62,967 nucleotides of DNA. It comes from CAYURH01 sp964447105. GTDB lineage: Bacteria; Patescibacteriota; Saccharimonadia; Saccharimonadales; EFPC-124. The stretch lies in NCBI GenBank assembly GCA_964447105.1, contig CAYURH010000003.1:1-62967 (forward strand), in the 5' to 3' direction. Positions 1 to 8,525 of this stretch are shown here, in pieces. Below the pieces are notes generated by a model. That model was not told where the DNA came from and did not search any database. It worked only from the letters and a program-made list of their open reading frames with translations. The translations under genes and the position numbers were made by a program. Each line of letters begins with the position of its first letter. Position 1 is the stretch's first letter.

Positions 1-1119
1 TTCAAGTACCGTGCTAGTGGGCAGTGCGCGCTGTAAACCGGCCCAAAAATCGGCGTACATTTTGTCAAATGTCAGCTCATGACTCCAGCGCCAGCCATTG
101 GTACGCATGGCTTCATATGTCTTTTTGTCGGCAAGCGCCGCCACTATGCCACCCGCCAACGCTCGCGGGTTTGGGTCGGTCACAATACCGGTTTGTCCAT
201 GGCGCACACTGTCGCGCAAACCGTCCACGTTGTAGGCTACCGACGGCGTGCCCTGGCTGGCAGCTTCGCTCACCACAATCCCCCACCCTTCTTTGACTGA
301 CGTCACCAAAAACAAGTGGCTCTTGCGAAATAGCACTGTTTTTTCTGCGTCAGTTGGGCGACCGAGCACCGTGATGTCGGCCTGGAATGGGCTGGCTGCG
401 ATACGATCCATCACTTTTTGCCCATAATTACCTTCGCTCGCGCCGGCTACAATCAACTTGAGTTGGGGCATAGTTTGCTTGGCAATATCAAACGCTTCGA
501 TGTGATGCAATGTACGCTTCATAGGGCGAATGGCGCCAAAACTCAGCAGCGTGGGTTCAGTATATTTGGGCGTTTTTAGATTTTTGACCGGCGCAATGTT
601 GATAGCTTCCGAAATGATACCGATACGTGATTCATGTATGCCGTGCCGCACCAGATCTGCTTTGGTACTTTCCGACACGGTGATCACTGGACTACGTCCG
701 AGCAAACGCAGATACAATGGTTCGGCCAGATAAAACATCAGGTTAAATGGCGCCGGCATATGGTAGAACCAAATTTGCCGACACAGTTGATGAAACAGCA
801 ACACCTTTGGTTCGCGTGCATACCATGGGGTAAAAAACGGCGCAGTATTTATTTCTTCAATAATCAAATCCGGCCATCCACGCAAATGTTTTTGGTAGTA
901 GCGAAACGCTTCCCACCACAACGTGTAGCGGTTACCCACGCGTATAACTTGATAGCCATGTAGTTGGGTCTTGTGTTCGCTGCCGGCAAAACCACCCACC
1001 AACGTGACGACTTCGTGTCCATCGCGCACCAAACGCGTGCACATTTCGTCATTCACCAATTCGGCACCGCCGGCCAGCGGGTGCTTGGGATCTTTCCAGG
1101 TCATCAGCAAAATTTTCAC
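1..1119 (-). CDS. GT4-family glycosyltransferase (3' end outside window)
   Basis: This open frame has 373 codons in the window and continues past the left edge. It starts at a GTG that shares its G with the stop codon of the upstream GT2 gene (TAGTG junction), with a purine-rich AGAGGAAG upstream. The N-terminus MKILLMTWKDPKHPLAGGAE and the later EGWGIVVSEAASQGTP block (about residues 275-290, the GT4 E-x7-E nucleotide-sugar site) identify a retaining GT-B glycosyltransferase. It probably adds a hexose to a lipid-linked glycan on the cytoplasmic face of the membrane. It is third in a minus-strand operon after a flippase and a GtrB-like transferase, which supports a surface-polysaccharide role. 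Donor and acceptor cannot be read from sequence. Confidence 0.9.
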   Translation of the reverse strand, partial: MKILLMTWKDPKHPLAGGAELVNDEMCTRLVRDGHEVVTLVGGFAGSEHKTQLHGYQVIRVGNRYTLWWEAFRYYQKHLRGWPDLIIEEINTAPFFTPWYAREPKVLLFHQLCRQIWFYHMPAPFNLMFYLAEPLYLRLLGRSPVITVSESTKADLVRHGIHESRIGIISEAINIAPVKNLKTPKYTEPTLLSFGAIRPMKRTLHHIEAFDIAKQTMPQLKLIVAGASEGNYGQKVMDRIAASPFQADITVLGRPTDAEKTVLFRKSHLFLVTSVKEGWGIVVSEAASQGTPSVAYNVDGLRDSVRHGQTGIVTDPNPRALAGGIVAALADKKTYEAMRTNGWRWSHELTFDKMYADFWAGLQRALPTSTVLE

Positions 1120-2069
1120 TACGCCGTTTCTTCCTCTTTCTGCCGCGTGATGTACAGCGGCCGGTTAATCACTTCTTCGTGAATACGCGCGATATAGAGC
1201 GCCACCAGCCCCATGCAGGCCAACACCATACCTACCAAAAACAGAATCAACGTGGCCAGCATAGCTGTGCCGCTTATGTGCAAATTGTACGGATCGTTCA
1301 AAACATACCGTTCAACATAAAAGAAAACCCCCATCGTCCCCGCGCCTACCAAAATCAGCGTACCCAAATAGCCGGCCAGCTTGAGCGGTAGCAAACTATG
1401 CGACGTAAAACTATTCACAGCCAGATGTAACAATTTGCGAAAACTATATTGCGCCGTGCCGTGGCGGCGTGGCGGCGCCACGAATTTGACATACTCGCGC
1501 TTGAATCCCAACCAGTCTATGAGCCCGCGCGCCAACCGCGCATGTTCGGTAAATTTGTTGAATGCGTCAATCGCGCAGCGATCAAGCAAGCGGTAATCCG
1601 TGGCGTTTGGCGTAACTTTGGTTGTAGAAATTTTTTCCATGATGCGATAAAACACCCAGCTGCCGGCCCGTTTCATCAACCCTTCTTCGTGGCTATAGCG
1701 GCGCACTCCCACCACTACCTCGGCGCCTTTTTCCCACGATTTGATAAACCGACCAATCAATTTGGGCGGGTGCTGCAAATCGGCATCCAAAATAATAGCG
1801 GCATCCCCACTGGCTGCGTGCAGCCCGGCTGATACCGCTACTTCTTTGCCGAAATTCCGCGCAAATTCAATCAATTTAACGCGATTGTCTCTGAGCGTTA
1901 GTTCGCGTATGTATCCTGCTGAATTATCCGCGCTTCCGTCGTCGACAAAAATAACTTCAAACCGGTGCCGAATTTTGCGAATATGATGCATCAATTCGGC
2001 ATAAAAATGCGGAAGACTCTGAGATTCGTTATAGACCGGTACGATGACCGATATGAGTTGCTGCTGCAT
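1119..2069 (-). CDS. GtrB/DPM1-like GT2 glycosyltransferase with two C-terminal TM helices
   Basis: This 316-residue protein has a GT2 domain with VPVYNES (10-16), FVDDGS (41-46) and DADLQH (95-100), then two hydrophobic helices near residues 230-295. That is the architecture of polyisoprenyl-phosphate glycosyltransferases (GtrB, dolichol-phosphate mannose synthase), which make undecaprenyl-phosphate sugars. I chose the ATG at 2069, giving MQQQLISVIV, because it has GCGAGG just upstream and the family motif begins right after it; the frame is open 29 codons further. The gene overlaps the end of the flippase gene by 41 bp and is translationally coupled to the following GT4. Confidence 0.92.
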   Translation of the reverse strand: MQQQLISVIVPVYNESQSLPHFYAELMHHIRKIRHRFEVIFVDDGSADNSAGYIRELTLRDNRVKLIEFARNFGKEVAVSAGLHAASGDAAIILDADLQHPPKLIGRFIKSWEKGAEVVVGVRRYSHEEGLMKRAGSWVFYRIMEKISTTKVTPNATDYRLLDRCAIDAFNKFTEHARLARGLIDWLGFKREYVKFVAPPRRHGTAQYSFRKLLHLAVNSFTSHSLLPLKLAGYLGTLILVGAGTMGVFFYVERYVLNDPYNLHISGTAMLATLILFLVGMVLACMGLVALYIARIHEEVINRPLYITRQKEEETA

Positions 2070-3336
2070 GGATACCTCGCTTAAGCTTAGTTCCACCCAC
2101 CCATAGTCCGAGTAGGCCCCCCATGGCAAGGCTGCCAAGGAGCATACTATCAACAACGGCCGCTAGCGTACTGTGGTGGGACAGCATGACAACAAACGTG
2201 ACAGCACTACCAATTATACCAACAAACATCACATTATGCTTACGTAGTGCTGTAAAATATGCCATAACTGCATTTAGAACAGAGACGATAAAGATAGCGA
2301 TTGTGAGTTTCGGCAACAGAGGTGAGACGCTCAAATAATTAACGCCCATAAGCAATTTTACAACAAAATGTGGATAAAATACGCTCAAAAACAGTACTGG
2401 GAGAGCGATCGTACACAATAATACAACAGACTTGAAAAGGAGAGTACGGTTTTGCTTTGGGCTGTTCGCAAGTCGAACGCCAGGCAGCATAACCTGGGTG
2501 ATCGACGCCGTGGCAAAAAAGATAATCCGTGCCACTGCCGCAATGCCCGCATACAGCCCAGCCGTATGTGGATCGAAATAATGCTTTACCACCACGATAT
2601 CGATGCTGTACTGCAGCGTAATTGCCAACGACACCACTAGCACCAACACGCCGTATTTTAGTTCGGGCCGTAAACGCCGCAAACTAGGCGGACGCAAAAA
2701 ATACTCCCGCCATCCCACCGCCGGCAAACCGGCTCGCGCTGCCATAACCAGCGCATAGCCCAACCCAAAAAGCTGCGCGCCCACCAAACCCAACATGGCG
2801 CCGAACGTGCTCAATCCGGCGATCACAAAAACAGTCGACAAAATTAACTTGCCCAGGGCCGGCACAACATTGGCAATCGACACTTGCCCAAATTTACGTC
2901 TCCCCCGCAAATATGCCGAGCGGAACGTATAGGGCACCGCCGCTACCAGCGCCACGCCCAACGCCGCGAACGGCAGTGTGGAATCAAACTGCAAAAAAGT
3001 TTTGAGCGCGGGGGCGGCGAACAGCGACAGCACCAACACAATAATTCCGAGTAGCAATGCCGCTTTTTCAAAATCTACAATCAATTGATTGGCGCGTTTG
3101 GTGTCACGAGCGTTCACGACGATATTGACCGTAATCATACTCAACACATTCAAAAAAACAGCCAGTTGCAAAAACAGCGACACCAACGTCTGCACTTCAC
3201 CAAATGCTGCCGTAGGCAACAACCGACCGAGCACAGGGTAGTACACATAGTTCAGCGCACCCACGGCCACAGCGCCACCGAAGAAAATGGCGTTGTGGCG
3301 CAGAAACTCGCTCGCTTGAATGCGCTTGAGCAGCAT
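2029..3336 (-). CDS. polysaccharide flippase (Wzx/MATE-like membrane protein)
   Basis: The 435-residue protein is hydrophobic throughout, with roughly twelve predicted membrane spans, and begins with a region (ASEFLRHNAIFFGGAVAVGA) typical of Wzx-type oligosaccharide flippases in the MOP superfamily. Such proteins flip undecaprenyl-linked oligosaccharides to the outer face of the membrane. It leads a three-gene minus operon with two glycosyltransferases. There is no Shine-Dalgarno; a CACAAT -10-like hexamer ends 7 nt before the ATG, so the mRNA may be leaderless. Family-level assignment is secure; the substrate is unknown. Confidence 0.85.
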   Translation of the reverse strand: MLLKRIQASEFLRHNAIFFGGAVAVGALNYVYYPVLGRLLPTAAFGEVQTLVSLFLQLAVFLNVLSMITVNIVVNARDTKRANQLIVDFEKAALLLGIIVLVLSLFAAPALKTFLQFDSTLPFAALGVALVAAVPYTFRSAYLRGRRKFGQVSIANVVPALGKLILSTVFVIAGLSTFGAMLGLVGAQLFGLGYALVMAARAGLPAVGWREYFLRPPSLRRLRPELKYGVLVLVVSLAITLQYSIDIVVVKHYFDPHTAGLYAGIAAVARIIFFATASITQVMLPGVRLANSPKQNRTLLFKSVVLLCTIALPVLFLSVFYPHFVVKLLMGVNYLSVSPLLPKLTIAIFIVSVLNAVMAYFTALRKHNVMFVGIIGSAVTFVVMLSHHSTLAAVVDSMLLGSLAMGGLLGLWVGGTKLKRGIHAAATHIGHRTGL

Positions 3337-3357
3337 GCTTTTTATTGTGCCATGATT

Positions 3358-3651
3358 CTACGAATACATGAAAATGCCCACTACAATGGCAGATTCAATC
3401 ACCAGATACAAAATATTAGTGACGAGAAGCGGCAACAATTTGTGACGGATGGCATATATCATCCACACCACACCAGCTAGGCAAAAAAATCCCCACGTCC
3501 AAATAGACACACCGGCAGCACTATGATTCGAAAAAATCGCATAGGCCTGCGGAAGCTCAAACAGCGGTGTGGCGATGGTAAAAAAATACACCACATAGTC
3601 AAACGGTTCTTTGTGTTTTTTGCTATGAAGATGCTTGTGGTGCCTGAGCAT
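3358..3651 (-). CDS. SemiSWEET / PQ-loop small transporter-like protein
   Basis: This 97-residue protein has three hydrophobic segments (about 22-40, 50-68, 75-95). The first contains TPLFELPQAYAIFSNHSAAG, the conserved Pro-Gln and 'S-x-G-V-S' neighbourhood of SemiSWEET (MtN3/PQ-loop) proteins, which dimerise to form sugar channels. The N-terminus is His/Lys-rich (HHKHLHSKKHK). A TACAAT -10 box (3658-3663) lies exactly 6 nt before the ATG with no Shine-Dalgarno, so it is probably leaderless, and that box sits directly after the stop codon of the upstream CDF gene. A sugar substrate is inferred from the family only. Confidence 0.75.
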   Translation of the reverse strand: MLRHHKHLHSKKHKEPFDYVVYFFTIATPLFELPQAYAIFSNHSAAGVSIWTWGFFCLAGVVWMIYAIRHKLLPLLVTNILYLVIESAIVVGIFMYS

Positions 3652-3663
3652 ATGCTTATTGTA

Positions 3664-4572
3664 CTACGCTACCGGCTCCACATAGACTTGTGCGTCACCA
3701 CTGGTGGTTGCTTGTACGGCGCGGCGGATTTGTTTGACTATGGTTTCGATTTGATCAGTCGATAAGTCATTTTGCAAATGCACTTCTATGGCAATGAGCA
3801 TACTGTCGGCACTCAAAATCATGGTGCGCACGTGATCCACTTCACGCACACGTGGCACGCTGAGTGCGGCGCGGCGCACTTTGCTGCGTACATCAGCTGG
3901 CGCGGCACGACCAGTCACCAGCGAGCGTACACTCACTAGCAGCAAGACCGCAAACATCCCCAATGTCACGCCCATCACCATAGCCCCCAAACCGTCGAAT
4001 TGCTGATTGCTCGTCACTCCGTACAGCCACAGCGCCACAAACCCGATAATCGCCGCCGATGTGCCGATACTGTCTAGCACAAATGTAATTTTGGGCGCAA
4101 TCTGCCACGACGTCATGAACATGCGAGGCAGCTGGCGCCAACTGCGGCCGGCTAGCAATTTGCGCGAACTCACCCACCACGAATAGCCGTTGGTGCCTAT
4201 GGCCAGCACCAATACCCCGTATGCCAGGGGTAGATTGTGTACTTCTTCGGGGTGAATCAGGTGGCGATAGCCAAACAATACACTCAACGTAGCGGTGATG
4301 GCCAACATCACAAACGCTGCCAGCGTAGACCAAAAATACAATTCTTTGCCGTAGCCAAATGGGTGCATGGCGTTGGCTTTGTGTTGCGAGCGCCGTGCGC
4401 CGATCAGCACCAGGCCAACCGCCGCCAGATCGGCTGCGCCTTCTAGCATCTCGGCCAGCATAACTGCACTGCCCGTCATAATAGCTACTACCAAATTGGT
4501 GGTGATATCTATAACATCCACCAAAAATGATGTGAGCAATACTCGCTTAATACTCGGTTGCGTTACAGACAT
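3664..4572 (-). CDS. cation diffusion facilitator family transporter (SLC30A9-like)
   Basis: A membrane protein of about 302 residues with six hydrophobic spans and a soluble C-terminal domain with an alternating beta/alpha pattern (RVREVDHVRTMILSADSMLI...VEVHL type). The segment HPFGYGKELYFWS after TM2 is characteristic of the CDF subgroup related to SLC30A9. The canonical TM2 site HSxxD reads EGAAD here, and TM5 has LDSIGTS instead of HxxxD, so metal binding may differ. I chose ATG 4572 (MSVTQPS); an in-frame ATG at 4605 would add 11 residues. The gene is divergent from ku. Expected role: exchange of a divalent metal such as Zn or Mn for protons; the metal is not predictable. Confidence 0.8.
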   Translation of the reverse strand: MSVTQPSIKRVLLTSFLVDVIDITTNLVVAIMTGSAVMLAEMLEGAADLAAVGLVLIGARRSQHKANAMHPFGYGKELYFWSTLAAFVMLAITATLSVLFGYRHLIHPEEVHNLPLAYGVLVLAIGTNGYSWWVSSRKLLAGRSWRQLPRMFMTSWQIAPKITFVLDSIGTSAAIIGFVALWLYGVTSNQQFDGLGAMVMGVTLGMFAVLLLVSVRSLVTGRAAPADVRSKVRRAALSVPRVREVDHVRTMILSADSMLIAIEVHLQNDLSTDQIETIVKQIRRAVQATTSGDAQVYVEPVA

Positions 4573-4626
4573 GAATCTATAATGCCATGTTTGTTGTGCT
4601 AGCATAAGTAGTATAGGAGGAATCTC

Positions 4627-5400
4627 ATGCGACCACTCTGGACAGGTTCAATTAGTTTCGGTTTAGTCAACATACCCGTCAACATGTTTAGCGGGGCCAA
4701 CCCCCGGCAAGGCATCGACCTCGACATGCTGCACAAACAAGATCACGCGCCTATTCGCTATGCGCGCATTTGCCGGCACGACGGCGAGGAAGTGCCATGG
4801 GAAGATATTGTAAAAGGCTACGAATATCGCGACGGCGACTACATAGTGCTCACCCAAAAAGATTTCGAAAAAGCCGATGTGAAAAAAAGCAAAACTATCG
4901 ACATCCAACAGTTTACAGCTGAATCCGAAATCGATATCCGCTATTTTGAAAAACCATATTACCTAGAACCGATCAAAGGCGGCGAAAAAGCCTATGCCCT
5001 GCTGCGCGAAGCTCTGGAGCGCGCGGCTAAAGTGGCGGTAGTGCTGTATGTGTTCCACGAACGCGAACATTTGGGCGTGATCAAACCCGTTGGCAAAGCG
5101 CTGGTACTCGATCAAATGCGTTTCCCCACTGATTTGCGCGAAGCCACCGCGCTTGATTTTCCATCTGGCCACGAAGTGAACGAAAAAGAAGTTGAGGTAG
5201 CGTTGGCTCTGGTGCAGCAGCAGACCAAACACTTCATCCCCGAAGATTTTAAAGATACGTATACCGATGAGCTAGAGGAAATCATCAAACAAAAAACCAA
5301 AGGCAAACCAATTCGCTCGCCCAAATCCGCTACTCCTACCAAACACACTAATGCCAAAGATTTGATGACCACGCTCAAAGCGAGCCTCAATAAAAAATGA
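4627..5400 (+). CDS. ku: Ku, NHEJ DNA-end-binding protein
   Basis: The 257-residue protein opens with MRPLWTGSISFGLVNIPV, the hallmark of bacterial Ku, followed by the core containing LDMLHKQDHAPIRYARIC and KGYEYRDGDYIVL. Ku homodimers thread onto double-strand breaks and recruit LigD. The length matches the short Ku class, with a Lys-rich C-terminal tail. AGGAGG lies 6 nt before the ATG. The stop overlaps the ligD start as ATGA, so the two are translationally coupled into a complete two-component end-joining operon. Confidence 0.97.
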   Translation: MRPLWTGSISFGLVNIPVNMFSGANPRQGIDLDMLHKQDHAPIRYARICRHDGEEVPWEDIVKGYEYRDGDYIVLTQKDFEKADVKKSKTIDIQQFTAESEIDIRYFEKPYYLEPIKGGEKAYALLREALERAAKVAVVLYVFHEREHLGVIKPVGKALVLDQMRFPTDLREATALDFPSGHEVNEKEVEVALALVQQQTKHFIPEDFKDTYTDELEEIIKQKTKGKPIRSPKSATPTKHTNAKDLMTTLKASLNKK

Positions 5401-7820
5401 GCCTGCAACAATATCGCAAAAAGCGACAATTTGATAAAACTCCCGAGCCAAAAGGCACTAAATCGCCACGGAGTCGCAAAAAACTAGAATTTGTCGTGCA
5501 AGAACATCACGCACGCGCCCTCCACTACGACTTCCGGCTCGAACTAGATGGTGTGCTCAAAAGCTGGGCTGTACCCAAGGGCCCTAGCATGAATCCCCAC
5601 GACCATCACTTGGCAGTACAGACCGAAGATCATCCCTACGAATATCGAAAGTTCGAAGGGGAAATCCCCGAAGGCAACTACGGCGCCGGCAGTGTGATCA
5701 TCTGGGACAAAGGCACGTACGAAGCGCGCGGAGGTGGTGGCGAAGCCGAACTGCGTGCTGGGCTCAAAAAAGGCCACATCACATTTGTGTTGCATGGTGA
5801 AAAACTAAACGGCGAATTCGCGCTCATCCAATTCCACGGCAGCGACGACGACAAAGCCTGGCTCCTCATCAAAAAGGGCGACGACGAAGCATCCACCGCC
5901 GACATTTTGCGCCAAAACCGCTCCGTGATCAGTGGCAAAAAAGTTGACGATATTGGTCAGCATGCCGCTCCCAGAGCCGCGCTGCCGACGCGCATTGTCC
6001 CGATGCTCTGCACGCTTATCGATGCGCCCTTTAGCAGACCCGGCTGGTTTTTTGAGATCAAATGGGATGGCTACCGCGCCATTGGTAGTAAGAAAAAACA
6101 AGACATCGAACTCTACTCTCGCAATGGCCTAGATTTTCGCACCAAATTCGCTCCGGTAGTGGAAGCGCTGCGCTTGCTCAAAGACGATGTAGTGTTAGAC
6201 GGCGAAATCGTGGCCGTAGGCCCCGAGGGCCATGCCCACTTCGAATGGTTACAAAATTGGAAAACTGCGCCACAGGGCGAGTTGCGTTATTACGTATTTG
6301 ACATACTATGGCACAACGGCCGTGATCTCACCCCACTACCACTCCGAGAACGTAAAAAGATATTGCGTCAGGTTTTACCCAAAAAATCCCTACTATTTTT
6401 CAGCGACGACATAGAAGAACACGGTGAAGCGCTCTACAAAGAAGCAGCCAAAGCCGGGCTAGAAGGTGTCGTGGCCAAACGCGCTGATTCGCCATATCGC
6501 CCAGGCATCCGCGGGCAAGACTGGCTGAAGATCAAAACTCATCTGCGCCAAGAAACTGTCATCGCCGGTTTTAGCGAACCGCGCGGCACGCGTAAATACC
6601 TGGGCTCTCTCCTACTCGGCGTATACGACAAGGGCGAATTGCGCTACGTTGGCCACTCTGGTGGTGGGTTTGCGGTAGAAGCCATGAAGCAATTACGTCA
6701 CAAACTCGACAAGCTAGAAGTGAAAACTCCTCCATTTAAAAATCCGCCCAAAGTCGACGCCACCACCCATTGGGTCAAACCAGAACTAGTCTGCGAAGTA
6801 AGTTTTAGTGAATGGACAAGCGAGGGAATGATGCGACAACCGACATTCGAAGGCATGCGCGAAGACAAAGCGCCCCACAACGTACACAAAGAAATAGCCA
6901 AAACCAAAAAAGCCGATGAACACGCCAGCCTGCCCGGCAGCAAAGTAGCCTTTAGCCACCTGGGCAAGATGTTTTGGCCCAAACATGGCTACACCAAAGG
7001 CGATTTGATTGGCTATTACCAATCTGTGGGCGACGTGATGTTGAAGTATTTAAAAGACCGACCCGAATCACTCAACCGCCAGCCAAACGGCGTAGGATCC
7101 GAAGGGTTTTTCCAAAAAGACATTAATTTCGACTTGCCGCCCTATGCCGCCAGTAAAAAACTCTATTCCGAAAGCACCCGCCAGGATATAGATTTCTTAA
7201 TATGCAACAACGTAGACACACTCCTGTACATGGCTCAGCTTGGATGCATCGAAATCAATCCGTGGAGTTCGCGACTCAAATCGCCCGACAATCCAGACTG
7301 GGCGGTGATGGACCTAGACCCAGAAGGTGTGGGATTTGATACCGTGATTCAAGTAGCTCAAACCGTTCATGCCGTCTGCGACGACTGGGGGGTTCCGGCG
7401 CTGCCTAAAACATCCGGCAAAACCGGCATTCACATTTTTATCCCGCTGGGGGCGAAATATAGCTACGAACAGGCGCGACAGTTTACGCAGTTGATTGCCA
7501 TCGAGGTCAATAATCGCTTACCCAAAATCACCAGCATCGAACGCAGCCCGGAGAAACGCAAGCATCGACTGTACCTAGATTATTTGCAAAACAGTCGCGG
7601 GCAAACATTGGCTGCACCATATTCCGTGCGCCCCACACCCGACGCCACAGTATCTATGCCGCTGGAATGGAAAGAGGTCAACGACAAACTATTACCCACC
7701 GATTTCACTATCAAAAACGCACTGAAACGTTTAGACAAAAAGGGTGATTTGTGGGCGCCGACACTCGGCAAAGGCGCCGACCTGAAAAAGATACTGGCGA
7801 CAATAGACCACTCCAGCTAA
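5397..7820 (+). CDS. ligD: LigD, multifunctional NHEJ ligase (PE-Lig-Pol)
   Basis: This 807-residue protein carries all three LigD modules in the order 3'-phosphoesterase, ligase, polymerase. The PE domain (about 25-170) has HYDFRLELDGVLKSWAVPKG. The ATP-dependent ligase (about 195-490) has the adenylation motif EIKWDGYRA, with the nucleotidyl lysine near residue 221. The AEP-type polymerase (about 515-800) has DLDPEGVGF (metal-binding acidic pair) and TSGKTGIHI. This is the Pseudomonas domain order, not the mycobacterial Pol-PE-Lig order. It heals and seals ends held by Ku. The start overlaps the ku stop (ATGA). All catalytic motifs appear intact. Confidence 0.97.
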   Translation: MSLQQYRKKRQFDKTPEPKGTKSPRSRKKLEFVVQEHHARALHYDFRLELDGVLKSWAVPKGPSMNPHDHHLAVQTEDHPYEYRKFEGEIPEGNYGAGSVIIWDKGTYEARGGGGEAELRAGLKKGHITFVLHGEKLNGEFALIQFHGSDDDKAWLLIKKGDDEASTADILRQNRSVISGKKVDDIGQHAAPRAALPTRIVPMLCTLIDAPFSRPGWFFEIKWDGYRAIGSKKKQDIELYSRNGLDFRTKFAPVVEALRLLKDDVVLDGEIVAVGPEGHAHFEWLQNWKTAPQGELRYYVFDILWHNGRDLTPLPLRERKKILRQVLPKKSLLFFSDDIEEHGEALYKEAAKAGLEGVVAKRADSPYRPGIRGQDWLKIKTHLRQETVIAGFSEPRGTRKYLGSLLLGVYDKGELRYVGHSGGGFAVEAMKQLRHKLDKLEVKTPPFKNPPKVDATTHWVKPELVCEVSFSEWTSEGMMRQPTFEGMREDKAPHNVHKEIAKTKKADEHASLPGSKVAFSHLGKMFWPKHGYTKGDLIGYYQSVGDVMLKYLKDRPESLNRQPNGVGSEGFFQKDINFDLPPYAASKKLYSESTRQDIDFLICNNVDTLLYMAQLGCIEINPWSSRLKSPDNPDWAVMDLDPEGVGFDTVIQVAQTVHAVCDDWGVPALPKTSGKTGIHIFIPLGAKYSYEQARQFTQLIAIEVNNRLPKITSIERSPEKRKHRLYLDYLQNSRGQTLAAPYSVRPTPDATVSMPLEWKEVNDKLLPTDFTIKNALKRLDKKGDLWAPTLGKGADLKKILATIDHSS

Positions 7821-7854
7821 TCTTTCCTATACTGCCGGGTAACATCGGTATCTC

Positions 7855-7883
7855 TTAACATTCCTAAGCATAAGCACTATACT
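7855..7883 (+). promoter_or_regulatory. leaderless promoter of the 7890 gene
   Basis: TTAACA (7855-7860), a 17-bp spacer, then TATACT (7878-7883). The ATG at 7890 is 7 nt beyond the last base of the -10 box, where transcription would normally begin. No Shine-Dalgarno is present. This is the clearest of the window's leaderless promoters. Confidence 0.75.
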
Positions 7884-7889
7884 TGGGCC

Positions 7890-8525
7890 ATGGAGCAAAA
7901 ATTCGTAACGTCTGATACCAAGCACGACAAATCCAAAGACAACAAGAAAAAAAATATCAGCCTGTGGGTAGCCATAGGCCTAATCGTAGTACTGATTGCC
8001 GTTATACTCTGGCTCTGGTGGCAGCTGATGAACTGCATCAACCACGACTCCGCAGTAGAAAACGAAAAGAAACAGCTACAGTCACAAGTCGACACCCTGC
8101 AGAAACAACTTGCCGACAAAGGTGCCGCTACCGCCGACACCTCTACGTGCAAAGCTACTGTTGCCCAATCGCTCAAAGATAACATCAAAGACGCCATCAA
8201 CAGCAAAAACACTGCTGCGTTACAGGGCTATATGGCAAGTTCAGTCAAAGTAGTGATCGCCGCTAGCGAAAAGGGCGGCTCGGAATCCGCCGCCGACGCT
8301 GTGACCGACCTAAACTACCTAATGTCCGCTACCGGCCCGTGGAATTTCGATCTACCTGCGCCCACCATTACCAGCTATCGCGGCGGCTTCTACGGTCATG
8401 ACTATTTTGGGGTGAACGCCTACGTTGGCAAAGCTGCCAGCGAGCAGGTGGTGTCGTTTGACTTCGACAGCTGCGGCAAAATCAATCAGATTTTCATGGC
8501 CGCCAGCGCCGACCTGCTACTTTAG
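7890..8525 (+). CDS. single-pass membrane-anchored protein with coiled coil, unknown function
   Basis: I do not recognise this 211-residue protein. It has a charged cytoplasmic N-terminus (Lys/Asp-rich, about 1-23), one membrane helix (about 24-46), a short heptad-like coiled coil (about 55-77, ENEKKQLQSQVDTLQKQLAD), and an extracytoplasmic domain of about 120 residues with a Cys pair (about 87 and 196) that could form a disulfide. The C-terminal domain resembles small NTF2-like or nuclear-transport-fold domains only loosely. It has its own leaderless promoter and ends convergently with the GH16 gene, overlapping it by 9 bp. Confidence 0.8.
   Translation: MEQKFVTSDTKHDKSKDNKKKNISLWVAIGLIVVLIAVILWLWWQLMNCINHDSAVENEKKQLQSQVDTLQKQLADKGAATADTSTCKATVAQSLKDNIKDAINSKNTAALQGYMASSVKVVIAASEKGGSESAADAVTDLNYLMSATGPWNFDLPAPTITSYRGGFYGHDYFGVNAYVGKAASEQVVSFDFDSCGKINQIFMAASADLLL

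Noticed and set aside
24..1052. Plus- and minus-strand short frames at the left edge
   Set aside because: The minus-strand GT4 frame explains the whole region; the others are shadows.
4627..5400. Possible UGA recoding as in some CPR lineages
   Set aside because: TGA serves as the terminal codon of ku and other genes at the expected family length, and no in-frame TGA interrupts recognised genes.
5544..7771. Several 60-100 codon minus-strand frames opposite ligD
   Set aside because: They lie antisense to an intact gene, show no family motifs, and have Phe/Val-rich composition typical of antisense translations of GAA/AAA-rich genes.
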